Notes: generated by a model not told the origin, from the sequence alone. A stretch of 64,000 nt of DNA from Loripinus fragilis (GCA_964019695.1 OZ026530.1:45617716-45681715), one strand, 5' to 3'; positions 44,957-55,491 are shown, counted from the stretch's first letter. Translations and numbers: made by a program.

Positions 44957-46337
44957 TTGTTTGTCGTTGTAGCTGTCTCATTTGTTGCTTCTTAATTCTT
45001 TCCTGTTCAAGCACAATAGGCTTTTTTCTTGCATTTTGCTTTGATGCACGCTGATATTCTGTTTCTTTTATTGTAAAAGAAGGATCTTTTCTAGCTTTTT
45101 GCTTCGAAGAACGCTGATATTGTATTTCTTTAATTTTAAAGTTAGTATCTTGTCTTATTCCTTGCTTTGATAATCTTTCTTTTTCCAGTATACCTGGCCT
45201 CAACCTGATTTTTTGTTTGGAAGTACGCTGATATTCTATCTCTTTAACTTTAAAGCTAGTATCTTGCCTTACTCCCTGCTTTGTTAACCTTTCTTTTTCC
45301 AATATACCTGGCCTTAGCCGTTTTTTTTGCTTGGAAGCACGCTGATATTTCATCTCTTTAGATTTAAAGACATTATCTTTTCTTACTACCTGCTTTGATA
45401 ACCTCTCTTTTTCCAAAACACCTGGCTTTAACCTAATATTCTGTTTTGATTTAAGCTGATATTTTGTCTCTTTAGTTCTAAAAGAAGGATCTTTTCTTGC
45501 ACTTTGCTTTGAAGTACGCTGATATTCTGCCTCTTTAGTTTTAAAAGAAGGATTTTGTCTTTCTTTTCGCTTGGACGCTTGCTGAGAAGATTTTTCTTTT
45601 TCTTTAAAAGCAAAGAGATCTCTTTTTTGTCTTTTGTACAGCCGATAGTACTCAGTCCGTTTCTTCTTTTGTTTACTAGTAGCACTTTCAGGCACATATT
45701 TATCAATCAATTTATTTTTCTCTTTTTTTGCTTGTCTCATCTTTTGATCCTTGAAGTAAACTTCAAGCTGATGTTCGACACCAAATTCACAGCTAGTTTT
45801 CTGTTGATAAGGCTGAATAGTAAGGGGCAACAAATCAAACTGCAAAGTCGTATCTATATTCAAGCTATGATAAAAAGCATACAGGTATGTGACAAGATCC
45901 TCAAGGCTCTTGAAAGACATTAAAACAGATGTACCATCACTTGAGGAAAGTCCATTTTTTCCATGGCAATGCGAGTCAAAAAATATATACAAGTCGTCTT
46001 TTTTAACCACAGCAGAACATATAGCTCCAATTATCAAAAGACCAGATGTCATACTGACAAAGGCTGATTGAAGGGCACAATGAAGTGATGGTAAGCCATG
46101 ATCTACATAAGTGTCCACAAGAATGCCACTTACAATAGGCTGCTTGTCCACTATAAACTTTCTTTTCTCAATTTCAATATCATCTGGTATTTCATCAAGG
46201 CTTAACAGAGGTTGAATAAATTTTCCTTCAGTTTTTAATCTATCTACAGTCTTAATATATAGAGAATCTCCTTCACAAAGAATCTTATCTAATATTAATC
46301 CGTTCTTTATGTCTAGATAAGCTGAGTAACCTAACAT
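44922..46337 (-). CDS. Helitron-associated C76-like protease with basic repeat tail
   Basis: The first Met gives 471 aa, but the frame is open to 46616 (stop 46617-46619). The extra part reads GSFHQNNDRFSKQSRGFQCTSNALC, with the likely catalytic Cys in FQCTSNAL. Downstream, FFDSHCHGKNGLSSSDGTSV (about 120 from the Met) supplies the Asp-x-His pair. Together these resemble the peptidase C76 (herpesvirus-tegument-type deubiquitinase) fold found in some animal Helitron polyproteins. Residues from about 255 on are ~10 Lys/Arg-rich units alternating ~20 and ~17 aa (SKQ..R.DPSF..KE.EYQR / SKQ..RL.PG.LEKERL), probably DNA- or RNA-binding. It ends in TAA 35 nt inside the Rep-helicase ORF, one frame away. 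Confidence 0.8.
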   Translation of the reverse strand: MLGYSAYLDIKNGLILDKILCEGDSLYIKTVDRLKTEGKFIQPLLSLDEIPDDIEIEKRKFIVDKQPIVSGILVDTYVDHGLPSLHCALQSAFVSMTSGLLIIGAICSAVVKKDDLYIFFDSHCHGKNGLSSSDGTSVLMSFKSLEDLVTYLYAFYHSLNIDTTLQFDLLPLTIQPYQQKTSCEFGVEHQLEVYFKDQKMRQAKKEKNKLIDKYVPESATSKQKKKRTEYYRLYKRQKRDLFAFKEKEKSSQQASKRKERQNPSFKTKEAEYQRTSKQSARKDPSFRTKETKYQLKSKQNIRLKPGVLEKERLSKQVVRKDNVFKSKEMKYQRASKQKKRLRPGILEKERLTKQGVRQDTSFKVKEIEYQRTSKQKIRLRPGILEKERLSKQGIRQDTNFKIKEIQYQRSSKQKARKDPSFTIKETEYQRASKQNARKKPIVLEQERIKKQQMRQLQRQTNEMFKPDVPNK

Positions 46338-46501
46338 GCATAAAGCATTAGAAGTACATTGAAAACCACGAGACTGCTTTGAAAACCGATCATTGTTTTG
46401 GTGAAAACTGCCAAAAATGATATGTTTTGCATTCCATTGCTGAAATGACTCAGTTACAATCTCAAAGCAGGTATCATTTGAATTTGTGTTTACACAACCA
46501 C

Positions 46502-46855
46502 CTATACTGCTCTCACATTTGCCTTCTTTTGCCCTTTCTCTGCCATTTTGTTCATATGTTTTTGCCTTTTTTTCACATTTGTTACAGATGTTTTTGCCTT
46601 TTTGTTTGCATTTGTTTCAGATGTGTTTAAACTGTTTTGCCATTTTTGCATTGCCTGCACTTGCACAGGACTTCCATTTGCCTGCACTTGGACAGGACTT
46701 CCATTTGCCTGCAATTGGACAGGACTTTCATTTGCCTGCATTTGAACAGGACTTCCATTTGCCTGCAATTGGTCAGGACTTGCATTTATACTTACCTCTC
46801 CATACAGCACTTCTCTCCTACTTACACTCTTCCTCCAGTTTTTTCTTCTTGGCAT
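46502..46855 (-). CDS. Helitron N-terminal ORF with QANGSPVQ repeats
   Basis: The 117-aa frame begins MPRRKNWRKSVSRREVLYGE (basic, possible nuclear targeting), then about five nonapeptides of QANGSPVQ type encoded by a 27-bp minisatellite, then a Lys/Asn-rich tail. It overlaps the 5' extension of the protease frame (46502-46616) in another phase. It is probably the true start of the polyprotein, separated by a frameshift or small intron. The same start is preserved at 50548 in the upstream copy. Confidence 0.55.
   Translation of the reverse strand: MPRRKNWRKSVSRREVLYGEVSINASPDQLQANGSPVQMQANESPVQLQANGSPVQVQANGSPVQVQAMQKWQNSLNTSETNANKKAKTSVTNVKKRQKHMNKMAEKGQKKANVRAV
46660..46792. repeat. 27-bp coding minisatellite
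   Basis: Five units of TTGCCTGCACTTGGACAGGA plus CTTCCAT, differing at CACTT/CAATT/CATTT and GGACAGG/GAACAGG/GGTCAGG. Each encodes a QANGSPVQx nonapeptide on the minus strand. Variation is mostly at one codon, so the peptide is kept. Confidence 0.85.
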
Positions 46856-47081
46856 AGTTAATTAATTAGAGTGACCTGAAAATAGAAAAAAGAGATGTGC
46901 AGTCCTAATTACCACCAAGCAAAATAGCATCATTTTTTTTTCTTACTTGCTATATCAAAGTAGCTTTAGTAAAACAAGCAAGTAGAAATGACCATCAATT
47001 GCTAATTTTAGCAAGTGATTACAAGTCACACTTACTTCTGAACATCAGCCAATAAATCATAAAAATGCAAAAAAATATATA

Positions 47082-47856
47082 CACTGGAACGCATTTAGAA
47101 CGTGGTACCTGGGCGCCACAGTTTGCCCACAGCGTAATAAGTGGTCATGATCGCTACAAAGAGATACCCCACCCACATGCCCACGGCACATCGATGTTTT
47201 TCTGCGATGCAGAAACTTTACCGCGAAGCTAGTACTTGTTTGTACTTTATAGTAAGGGAGCTAAATGCTGCATAACGCTTATATATATAGCAATAGTAAG
47301 GGAGATAATGTGCTTTTTTAAACATGCTAAAAGTAGTTTGCAAATGCTCAATACTTTTAAAAAAGCAAAAACTAAAAAAAGAAATGTGATTTTTTATAAC
47401 GATAATAATTAGGTTTCAATGCTGTTTTGGTGAGCTACATTAAACTCCTAGTTCACTATTTGATTTAACAATGGATTTAAAATATGCAAATTTCACAACA
47501 ATAAAACACTCAATTTAGATCTGACATTAGGTGAGATGTTCCGAATAATTACACACTTCCCAAGCGTGTCAAAATGACAACAACAATGGCTGATTGGATT
47601 TTAAAAGAAAACAACCACCAACAATTAAATTGATCAGGTATAATCAATACATCGAAATCTATACAACAATAGAGATGGCAAATCTATTTTACCCTTCAGT
47701 GAATTGACCGTTTCAGACGTCTGACATTCTGTCTCGCCTGCCATCTCTGGAAAAAAGGTCAATTTTAGGGAGGGGGGGGGGGAAGGGGACCACGTTATAC
47801 CAGCGTTCTATCGAACATCCTGTTATATGCGACCGCTTTCTAAAGGCGTTCCAGTG
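47082..47856. mobile_element. 775-bp TA-flanked MITE
   Basis: CACTGGAACGCATTTAGAA and the inverse right end CACTGGAACGCCTTTAGAA are flanked by TA at 47080-47081 and 47857-47858. Tc1/mariner or pogo type by target and end sequence. A poly-G tract (47771-47782) lies in the interior. No ORF. Confidence 0.85.
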
Positions 47857-47858
47857 TA

Positions 47859-48554
47859 TGAAGGTTTTTTCAGATGTCAATTAAGCTGCATTATAGCAAG
47901 TAAAAACATTCTTCCCAAAAGCTGTTTCTTACTTAAGTGATCTCAGCACAGCTGAGTAGTGAATAGTTGCTATATATATAAGTTTGCCTTGGAGTTAAAG
48001 TTCATTATACGAAAAAGCCAATTTACTGTTTGCACTATAATTGCCTTTTGTAACTAAATCTAGGGCAGTAACTGAAGTATTATTGAGTCGATTTTAACAA
48101 ACTTATCGGATATGGACTGTCCATGGCACTAATCATTTATACCATGAACAGCTGTCTACTGAGATATAGTTCTAGGCAAATGGATGTAGTGAAGAATGGA
48201 CAGAAGCATGTGCAACACCAAAACTAAATCCCTCCAAATTGGTTGGGGGATAAAAAATATTGTAGCAAAACTATTAGTTTTGAGGTCAGTCTTTTAATCT
48301 ATGAGTCATTAATAGGAACAAAAAGAAAAAGGAAACACATTCTGTTTAGCTATATTTTATTGACAATCTGTATATGTATGACAACCTACAAAGTCATAAA
48401 TGTGGACAAAAAGAAAAAGAAAACATGTTCTGTTCAGCTTTTATTGAAAATCTGTACATGTATGACAACTAGTTCTGTTATCAATTCTGAAATAGCATTT
48501 CAGAAATAACACAAATTTTTAAGAGGAACCACAACTATCAAAGCAAAATTTGTG
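47859..48554. repeat. Spacer with 89-bp tandem duplication
   Basis: ACAAAAAGAAAAAGGAAACA... to TATGTATGACAACCTA (48317-48390) is repeated at 48406-48470. The 88-codon frame across it (48243-48509) is a by-product. The rest of the stretch shows nothing recognisable. Confidence 0.55.
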
Positions 48555-48742
48555 TTTTTTATTCTTAACACTCAAGTCAACAATTTTTCAGTCATGTTCA
48601 AAATGGGTTTTCTTGGATTGAACTGCTACTTTAAGTAGCCGCTAAAGTGTCTTGTCCAAAGACACAACACAGTATCGCCACCAGCAATGAGACATTAACT
48701 AAAAACCTGTTGATCCACCAACTGAGCCACTGCACTCCTCTT
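48555..48742 (-). mobile_element. SINE S1, old copy
   Basis: The minus strand reads GAGTGCAGTGGCTCAGTTGG (A box), CAACAGGTTTTTAGTTAATG (decayed B region), TGTGTCTTTGGACAAGACAC, and a decayed tail. The order matches S1 with ~25-30 percent divergence. Confidence 0.6.
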
Positions 48743-49113
48743 TCAAAACAAGAGGGTTCTGGGACTTTCCAGAATTCAATCATGAGTTATTCTACTAACA
48801 AGGCATGTGGAATGGACAGATGAAAAGGATAAGCCATAAGCAACATGCCAAGGGCATAAAATCATCCTATGCTTTACCAGTTTATGCATCAAAGTGTTGA
48901 TGAGAGACCATTCTGGGCAACTTTAATTTGCCCCCCACCCCCCCCCCCCACCCCCCCATTCATTTGATGTACTTTGGAAGTCTGTATTTACCCATATCCA
49001 ATTGACCAAGGTCCATATTGAATTCTTCCATTACTAGTAGTCTAATGCATTACAACATCATACACAGATGTTTTCAGGGCAAAATTATAGGCAGATTTAG
49101 TGTTTGTAAGTTC
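48743..49113. other. Spacer with poly-C tract
   Basis: A CCCCCCACCCCCCCCCC-like run lies at 48931-48958. Nothing else recognised. Confidence 0.4.
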
Positions 49114-49890
49114 CAGGGTTTATTCTAGAAACTGAAAAAGAGGGGACAAAATCTACAAAATAGGGTGAGGGGTTAAATATAATGGGGGAGGGGACGAGTT
49201 TTGAACATGAAAACACTGCTTACAGCACATAAGCATCTATATTTATGGCTATCAACTCTTTTACTGTTATTCAATCTTGAGAAATTTATTATGTTGATGA
49301 ACTTGATGATTCTCTAAAATTGCAAACAGTATGAACTGAACCCAGGAGCAGTCTGATCAGGGTTCATATAATTGTTTGATCTTTGGATTGTGCATTTTCA
49401 GTGTTGTCCCCGGGCCAGAAATTTGAGGGCCATGTTTGGCCCCCTTCAGCATTTTCAAGGGGCCATTTGAATTTTTTGAGGGCCATATATTACCTAAACG
49501 TAACGCTTCTTTTGCAAAAGCTGAACTCGACAGTTCAAGTGTGCATCATGAATGTGCATAAATCATATCCATGCAGCCAATCAATGAAGAATTGAAATTC
49601 TACAAACACTTGTTTTTAGAATAGCACAGAGTAGACCATTTTCCAATATGATTTTCACTGGTTGTAAATCAGAGCAGATCTGAGAGAAAACATGGTATTT
49701 TTAAGGCTTTTTCATGGCCTATGTTTTCAGCCGAAACATCGAAAGATCATTTCTTTTTCGTTGAAAACATGGGTAGTTACAGTATTCAAAGGATAAGCAT
49801 GAATTTCAGAATTTTCTTTCACGAATTTTGGATGCGAAACTGTCTCGCATCGGGTCAGAATTTGTGGGCCGTGTCCTATAATAAACCCTG
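49114..49890. mobile_element. 777-bp hAT-like element
   Basis: The ends CAGGGTTTATTCTAGAAACT and the inverse CAGGGTTTATTATAGGACAC have flanks AGTTC and AGGTC (possible 5-bp TSD with one mismatch). The interior has mirrored GGCCATGTTTGGCCC and AGGGGCCAT blocks. No transposase; the 70-codon frame at 49383 is not supported. A family Q hairpin scrap lies at about 49335-49375. It directly abuts the Helitron fragment that follows. Confidence 0.6.
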
Positions 49891-49891
49891 A

Positions 49892-50665
49892 GGTCTACTT
49901 ATATTTCAACTCCTCATTCAATTTAACATATCTAACCTTATCTAAATATTAATTCATCAAGCTGAGTAAACTAATAATAACATACATTTATAAAGCCTTA
50001 AAACTACATGTACATTGAAAACCACTGGACTAGTTTGAAAACCTTTCATTGTTTTGGTGAAAACTGCCAAAAATTATATGATTTGAATTCCATAAGTGAA
50101 ATGGCTCAGTTACACTCTCAAAGCTGAGTTACACAACTACCTATACTGCTCTCATATATGCCTTCAAGATACTTTTGCCTTTGTTTTCAAATTTGTTTCC
50201 GGTGTTTTTGCTGTTTTGTTTGCATTTGTTTCAGAGGTTTTTTCACGTGTTTTGCCATTTTGCATTGCCTGCACTTGGACAGGACTTCCATTTGCCTGCA
50301 CTTGGACAGGACTTCCATTTGCCTGCAATTGGCAGAACTTCAATTTGCCTGCACTTGGACAGGACTTCCATTTGCCTGCAATTGGCAGGACTTCCATTTG
50401 CCTGCAATTGGACAGGACTTCCATTTGCCTGCATTTGAACAGGACTTCCATTTGCCTGCAATTGGTCAGGACTTGCATTTATACTTACCTCTCCATACAG
50501 CACTTCTCTCCTACTTACACTCTTCCTCCAGTTTTTTCTTCTTGGCATATTTAATTAATTAGAGTGATCTGAAAATAGAAAAAAGAGATGTGCAGTCCTA
50601 ATTAGCACCAAGCAATATAGCATCATTTTTAATTTACTATTTTCTTACTTCCTATATGAAAGTAA
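49892..50665 (-). pseudogene. Second copy of the Helitron 5' end (decayed)
   Basis: Collinear with 46240-46965: CTTATCTAAATATTAAT, AAGCTGAGTAA, TCATTGTTTTGGTGAAAACT, the 27-bp minisatellite, MPRRKNWRKSVSRREV (start at 50548, minus) and ATTAGAGTGATCTGAAAATA. The protease frame is broken by indels and the repeat block has expanded to about seven units, some 24-bp because of a 3-bp loss. It ends at about 50665, the same place where similarity ends upstream of the first copy, hinting at the shared 5' boundary. Confidence 0.85.
50270..50475. repeat. Expanded 24/27-bp minisatellite in Helitron copy 2
   Basis: About seven to eight units of TTGCCTGCACTTGGACAGGA plus CTTCCAT, with units at 50322-50348 and 50376-50400 lacking three bases of GGACAGG. 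The array is longer than in the intact copy. Confidence 0.8.
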
Positions 50666-50689
50666 TTAATAAAAAAAGATATGACCTTG

Positions 50690-53252
50690 TCATAAAGAAA
50701 GTAAAGGTCAGCCAAGATTCATCATTTGTGCAAACCTGATAGAGCCCACATTCACAATGCTGCATACCAAGTTCCTAGGCCATTGGTATTTAAAGTATTT
50801 ACCTTTTATGAGAATGGTGACCATATTGGCCCTGTGAGCATAACCATTTCTAATAAATTTACCCCTTCCCTCGACTTAAAGAGTCTCCACATGTAATATG
50901 ACTTCAATAAGACCAATGTGGCAGTCAAAAATTAGCAAACTTAGATGAAAGGTCAAAAGATCAGCTTGACCTTTGGAACTTCTTTATTACCGATGTCTCA
51001 CTAGACATGTATAATGAACTTGACTTTAAGTTATAGAAAAATGAATGTTTCAAGATTTTTTTCCATAAAAATGCATTAGGATATCAAATTAGACTTTGTC
51101 TTCAAGTAGGTCAAGGTCAAACCACAATCATCATTTGTGCAAAATCCCCATTGCTACATACCAAGTCCCAAGCACAACGGCCATCTGGTTCTGTAAAAGA
51201 AGATTTTTTAAAAGGTTTTTACCATATATGAGCATGGTGGCCATCTTGGTCATGTGACCAGATCAATTTGTAAAAAATTTGGTAAACTTATCGTAAAGGG
51301 TCTTCATATGAAAATTGAGTTCAATTGATCTAATGATTTCTGAGAAAACTTTGTTTTAATACTCGAATATGAGCTACCTTGGTCAAAAAGGTAAAAGGTC
51401 AACCTTGACCTCTAGGACTTATTTATTCAATGCATCAGGAAGTAAATTTGGCCTTGGCGTTAAGTAGGTCAATGACAACATACAATATCATTTGAATAAA
51501 CTTGGTAGGCCCCACATTCCAAATGTAAGATACCAAGATCCAAGGTCATTGGCCTTCTGGTTCTTATTTAAAGAGTTTTTACGATATATGGGCATGGGGA
51601 CCACCTTGGTCATGTGACCAGAACAATTTGTATATATTTTGGCTAACTTATTGTAATGAGTCTTCATGTGAAATTTGAGTTCAATTGCCCTTATGACTTC
51701 TGAGAAAATTTTGTTTTAATAAATTGATGAGCCTCCAATATGAGCTACCTTAATCAAAAGCTCAAAGGGCAGCCTTGACCTCTGGAACTTTTTTTATAGC
51801 ATTGTCTCATTAGATTAAACATATCAAGTGAGAATAATGACATTGGCTTCAACAGTTTTCAAAAAATCAACTTTTCAAAAATTTTCCCTTTTAAATGTGT
51901 CAGGGAGGAAATTTGACCTTGACATTAAGTAGCTCAAGGTCAACCTAGGAACCTCATTTGAACAAACTTGGTAGGCACCACATCCCTAATGCTACATACC
52001 AAGTCTCAAGGTCATTGGCCGTCTGGTTCTGAAGAAGAAGATTTATAAAGGGTTTTTACCTTATATGGGCAAGGCGGTCAACTTGGTTATGTGACCAAAT
52101 TATTTTGCATAAATTTTGGCTAACTTATCATAAGGAGTCTTCACATGAAATTTGATTTCAATTGGGCCAATGGTTTGAGAGAAAACTATGTTTTAATATA
52201 TTGATGGGACTCCAATATGAGTGACCTAAGCTGAAAGGTCAACGGTCAACCTTGACCTTTGGAACTTATTTTATAACTTTGTCTCATTAGGTTAAACATA
52301 TCAAGTGAGAATAATGGCTAAGGCTTCCACAGTTTTGAAAAAAAAATCAACTTTTCAAACAGTTTCCCATTTAAATGCATTAGGAAGCAAATTTGACCTT
52401 GACGTTAAGTAGGTCAAGGTCAACCTAGGATCATTATTTGAACAAACTTGGTAGGCCCCACATCCCTAATGCTACATACCAAGTCTCAAAATCATTGGCC
52501 TTCTGGTTCTGGAGAAGAAGATTTTTAAAGGGGTTTTTACCATATATGGGCAAGGTGGTCAACTTGGTCATGTGACCAAATTATTTTGCATAAATTTTGG
52601 CTAACTTATCATAAGGAGTCTTCACATGAAATTTGATTTCAATTGGGCCAATGGTTTGAGAGAAAACTATGTTTTAATATATTGATGGGACTCCAATATG
52701 AGTGACCTAAGCTGAAAGGTCAACGGTCAACCTTGACCTTTGGAACTTATTTTATAGCATTGTCTCATTAGGTTAAACATATCAAGTGAGAATAATGGCT
52801 AAGGCTTCCACAGTTTTAAAAAAATCAACTTTTCAAAAAGTTACCCATTTAAATGCATTAGGAAGCAAATTTGACCTTGACGTTAAGTAGGTCAAGGTCA
52901 ACCTAGGATCATTATTTGAACAAACTTGGTAGGCCCCACAACCCCAATGCTACATACCAAGTCCCAAGGTCATCGGCCTTCTGGTTCTGGAGAAGAAGAT
53001 TTTTAAAGGGTTTTTACCATATATGGGCGTGGCAGCCATCTTGGTCATGTGACCAGGACCATTTGAACAAACTTTCGTTCCCGCGTCCTAAGGAGTCTCT
53101 ATATGAAATTTGAATTTAATTGGCCCAGTGGTTTCAGAGGAGAAGATGTTTGAAAATGTGGACGGACGGACGGACGACGGACGACGGACGGACGCCGGAG
53201 TGACTGGTATACTATAAGCTCACCCATGAGCCTTCGGCTCAGGTGAGCTAAA
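50690..53252. repeat. Repeat P: tandem ~480-bp monomers with terminal hairpin
   Basis: About five monomers repeat CCAATATGAGTGACCTAAGC (51728, 52212, 52693), GGTCAACCTTGACCTTTGGA, GTCTCATTAGGTTAAACATA, GGTAGGCCCCACATCCC, TTCTGGTTCTGGAGAAGAAG and GGTCATGTGACCA. Period is about 477-481 bp between the best three. The right end is a GGAC/GACGG microsatellite (53158-53197) then a 33-nt hairpin AGCTCACC..TGAGCC / GGCTCAGGTGAGCT (53217-53249) followed by AAAA. The frames here are incidental. A left end of the same family is at 30964. Confidence 0.85.
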
Positions 53253-54690
53253 AACTAACAAATAGAATCATTTTTGAAATATATCTTGCATTATTTAATT
53301 GCATGTAAAAATTATTACCATGTGGCATCGTGTATGAATTCATCTTGGGTTTATGACAACACTGCCAAAAATATATAAAATTTCCTCTCGAGCAGCGAAG
53401 GCTCATGTGTGTATTCTCGCAAGAACACTCACTGATATAAAACAACTATTACTAAAAAAATGGACAGCTGATTGTGGACCGAAAGGAACTAACACCAAAC
53501 GGACAGATGGTCACTGAAAAATTGAAGAAATATAGCACTTTCCTCTCGAGCAGCGAAGGCTCATACGAGACTGCACACGCACACATTCTGGCAAGAACAT
53601 TTTGTCGGGCCTGAAGTGTTTTCAAATGTTATCAGCAGATGATAATTGTACAGATTATGTGGACATGAACTTGGCGCTATAAAATAAAATTGAGCCAGTG
53701 CATGAGATTTCCATCAATGTGGTATGTGCGACCAGCAAAGCCTAAGATCAGCCTGCGCATACGCGCAGTCTGATCAGAGCCTTTGCTAGTAGTTTGAGTA
53801 TTCTATGATTGTTACGCTACTGACTAAACAGCATTTGGAGTGTCTAAGCTTAAAAGGAGGCTGCACAGGCTCGTCTGAGTCTATACATGTCAAAATGTCA
53901 CATTGTTGGAAATCTCATGCAGCCGCTCAATTATAATGATAAATTTCTTCCTCAGTATCGAAGGCTCATGAAAGAAGTCTCGCAAAAATACCCACTGCTC
54001 TACAATAACCAAAAAACGCTAGCACACCATCCAGCAGACCTGGGCGCTAAATTGTATTATTATATAATCTATAAATAAACATTTCCTGATTGGCCCAGAT
54101 GCCTATCCACTCAAGTCGATATAACTACATGTCGCATGGGCTTGGGTTTTTCCTATTCAATATTAGTTACTAAAAATAGACTTCATAGAAACTTTTCATA
54201 ACAGGTGTGCTTTCAGCATGAAACGTGCATGATTTGCTGTAAATACAATTCAGTGAGTGACAGTGGCACGAAATTCACAAGATTTGGTGTTTCATCATAT
54301 ACATGTAATTCAGACTTTGCTGTTGAATATAGTGATTAGCAGAACTTTTAAATGAACTAATGAATTCTTCCTTCTGGATTGATGCAATAAACTTGGAATG
54401 GTCCATTGTATAATTCTAGGGGTCATAGGTTTTAATTTCTAAATAAAATCGCAGTTTTTTTTCTCTGAAGTTCATATTTGTCTTAGCAAACAGTGTAGAC
54501 CCTTATGAAATACCACATGCGGCATTTAATCTAGATCTACTCTGTCTGCAGTTGTAATTACAAATACAGTATGCATATATTCCTCTTTGAACTGGATAAA
54601 ATCAGTTAGATACCATTCAAGACTGTGCAAGATCTAGTCCATGGCCAAGATTGTGATGTTGTTTTGTTTAGATAAATTATATAATAAACA
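53253..54690. repeat. Spacer with repeated TCTCGAGCAGCGAAGGCTCAT units
   Basis: CTCTCGAGCAGCGAAGGCTC occurs at about 53385 and 53543, with looser relatives at 53950 and 54841. A family Q foldback (CTAGCAAAGC..GATCAGCCTGCGC and inverse) lies at 53717-53795. Otherwise AT-rich; the 63-codon frame at 53887 has no recognised motif. Confidence 0.5.
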
Positions 54691-54827
54691 ATTGTTGACT
54701 ATTGAGGCATTGGGCATGATGTGATGTCGACCTGAGAATACCAATATAGACCTTGGCTCTGCCTCTGTCAATATTGGTACTCTCAGGTTGACATCACATC
54801 ATGTCCAATGCCTCAATAGTCAGTAAT
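54691..54827. repeat. Near-perfect 57-bp-arm foldback
   Basis: ATTGTTGACTATTGAGGCAT... to GAATACCAATAT (54691-54747) is inverted at 54771-54827 with about five mismatches and a ~23-nt spacer. Its transcript would form a long hairpin. No TSD or known family was recognised. Confidence 0.85.
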
Positions 54828-55167
54828 TATATAATGACTCTTTCTCTCGAACAATGATGGCTTAGTCGAGACTGCACAGTGTTATGTAATTTCTCTTCTT
54901 GTTGCATTGCCTCAGGTGAGCCTGCACAGATTCGCGGGATCATAAGGAAGATTCAAAAGAACACATAGACCTCTAGATACGACAAAAAAGAGCCTTAGCT
55001 GAGGCGTTTGTGCTTACATGCGCATGTACAGAGAGGCAGAACAAACTGATAGAAATATGAGTGTGCATATGCGGACAGACTGATAAAACCTACATACATG
55101 TGCATTTACAGACAGACAGACTGAAGGAAATCGATATGCGCATGTTCAGACAGACAGACCGATAGAC
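54828..55167. other. Spacer with GACAGACA low-complexity
   Basis: ACAGACAGAC-type repeats at 55030-55165 preceded by a TCTCTCGAAC unit at 54841. No gene. Confidence 0.4.
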
Positions 55168-55180
55168 ACATAAACAGACA

Positions 55181-55491
55181 ACCGGGCCGCGTAGCGCAGT
55201 CGGTAACGTGTCTGGCTACAGATGCGTGTCTGACTGCAGATCCAGGGGTCGTGAGTTCGATCCTGGCTTAGTCCCATACTTTCGTGGAGATTGATCATGA
55301 AATAATTTCTACGGTCATTCTCCTCCCTTCCGCTGATTCATTCAAGAAGGGTTGTTGTCAGTTACAAGCAAAAGTATGTGCACAAATTACTGGTTACCCG
55401 CTTGTTCAAGCCTGCCCAGGAAAAAGTGTGGTTAAGTGAACTGACCGTCCCGCAATGACCATAGCTGTTGACTTGGGACGTAAAGAAACAA
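55181..55491 (+). mobile_element. Full-length tRNA-derived SINE (family S2)
   Basis: The 311-bp body has A box TAGCGCAGTCGG (55192-55203) and B box GAGTTCGATCC (55253-55263), a conserved central part (CATACTTTCGTGGAGATTGA, AAGTATGTGCAC) and the 3' end TTGACTTGGGACGTAAAGAA. A 13-bp TSD, ACATAAACAGACA, brackets it (55168-55180, 55492-55504). Both boxes are close to consensus, so Pol III transcription is plausible. The frame at 55362-55631 is a shadow. Confidence 0.92.

Larger units (their letters stand above)
39572..46965 (-). mobile_element. Helentron (Helitron2-type) transposon, near-complete coding part
   Basis: Three consecutive minus-strand frames (N-terminal repeats, C76-like protease, Rep-helicase-EEP) span 7.3 kb with only two frame changes. 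The 5' limit of similarity to the second copy is about 46965 (ATTAGAGTGACCTGAAAATA upstream of the start). Termini and target site could not be fixed. Near-intact frames suggest recent activity. Confidence 0.85.

Noticed and set aside
45555..45923. 122-codon plus-strand ORF opposite the protease gene
   Set aside because: It is the antisense shadow of the Lys-rich repeat tail (Phe/Leu/Ser-rich, no domain).
46486..46857. Overlapping plus-strand ORFs with HLPALGQDF-type repeats
   Set aside because: Antisense reading of the 27-bp minisatellite; the minus frame has the better start and joins the Helitron polyprotein.
50096..50562. 152- and 134-codon plus-strand ORFs
   Set aside because: Same minisatellite shadow in the decayed second Helitron copy.
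55192..55263. tRNA gene at the SINE head
   Set aside because: A and B boxes are present but no cloverleaf with paired acceptor stem; the sequence continues into a repeated SINE body with TSDs.
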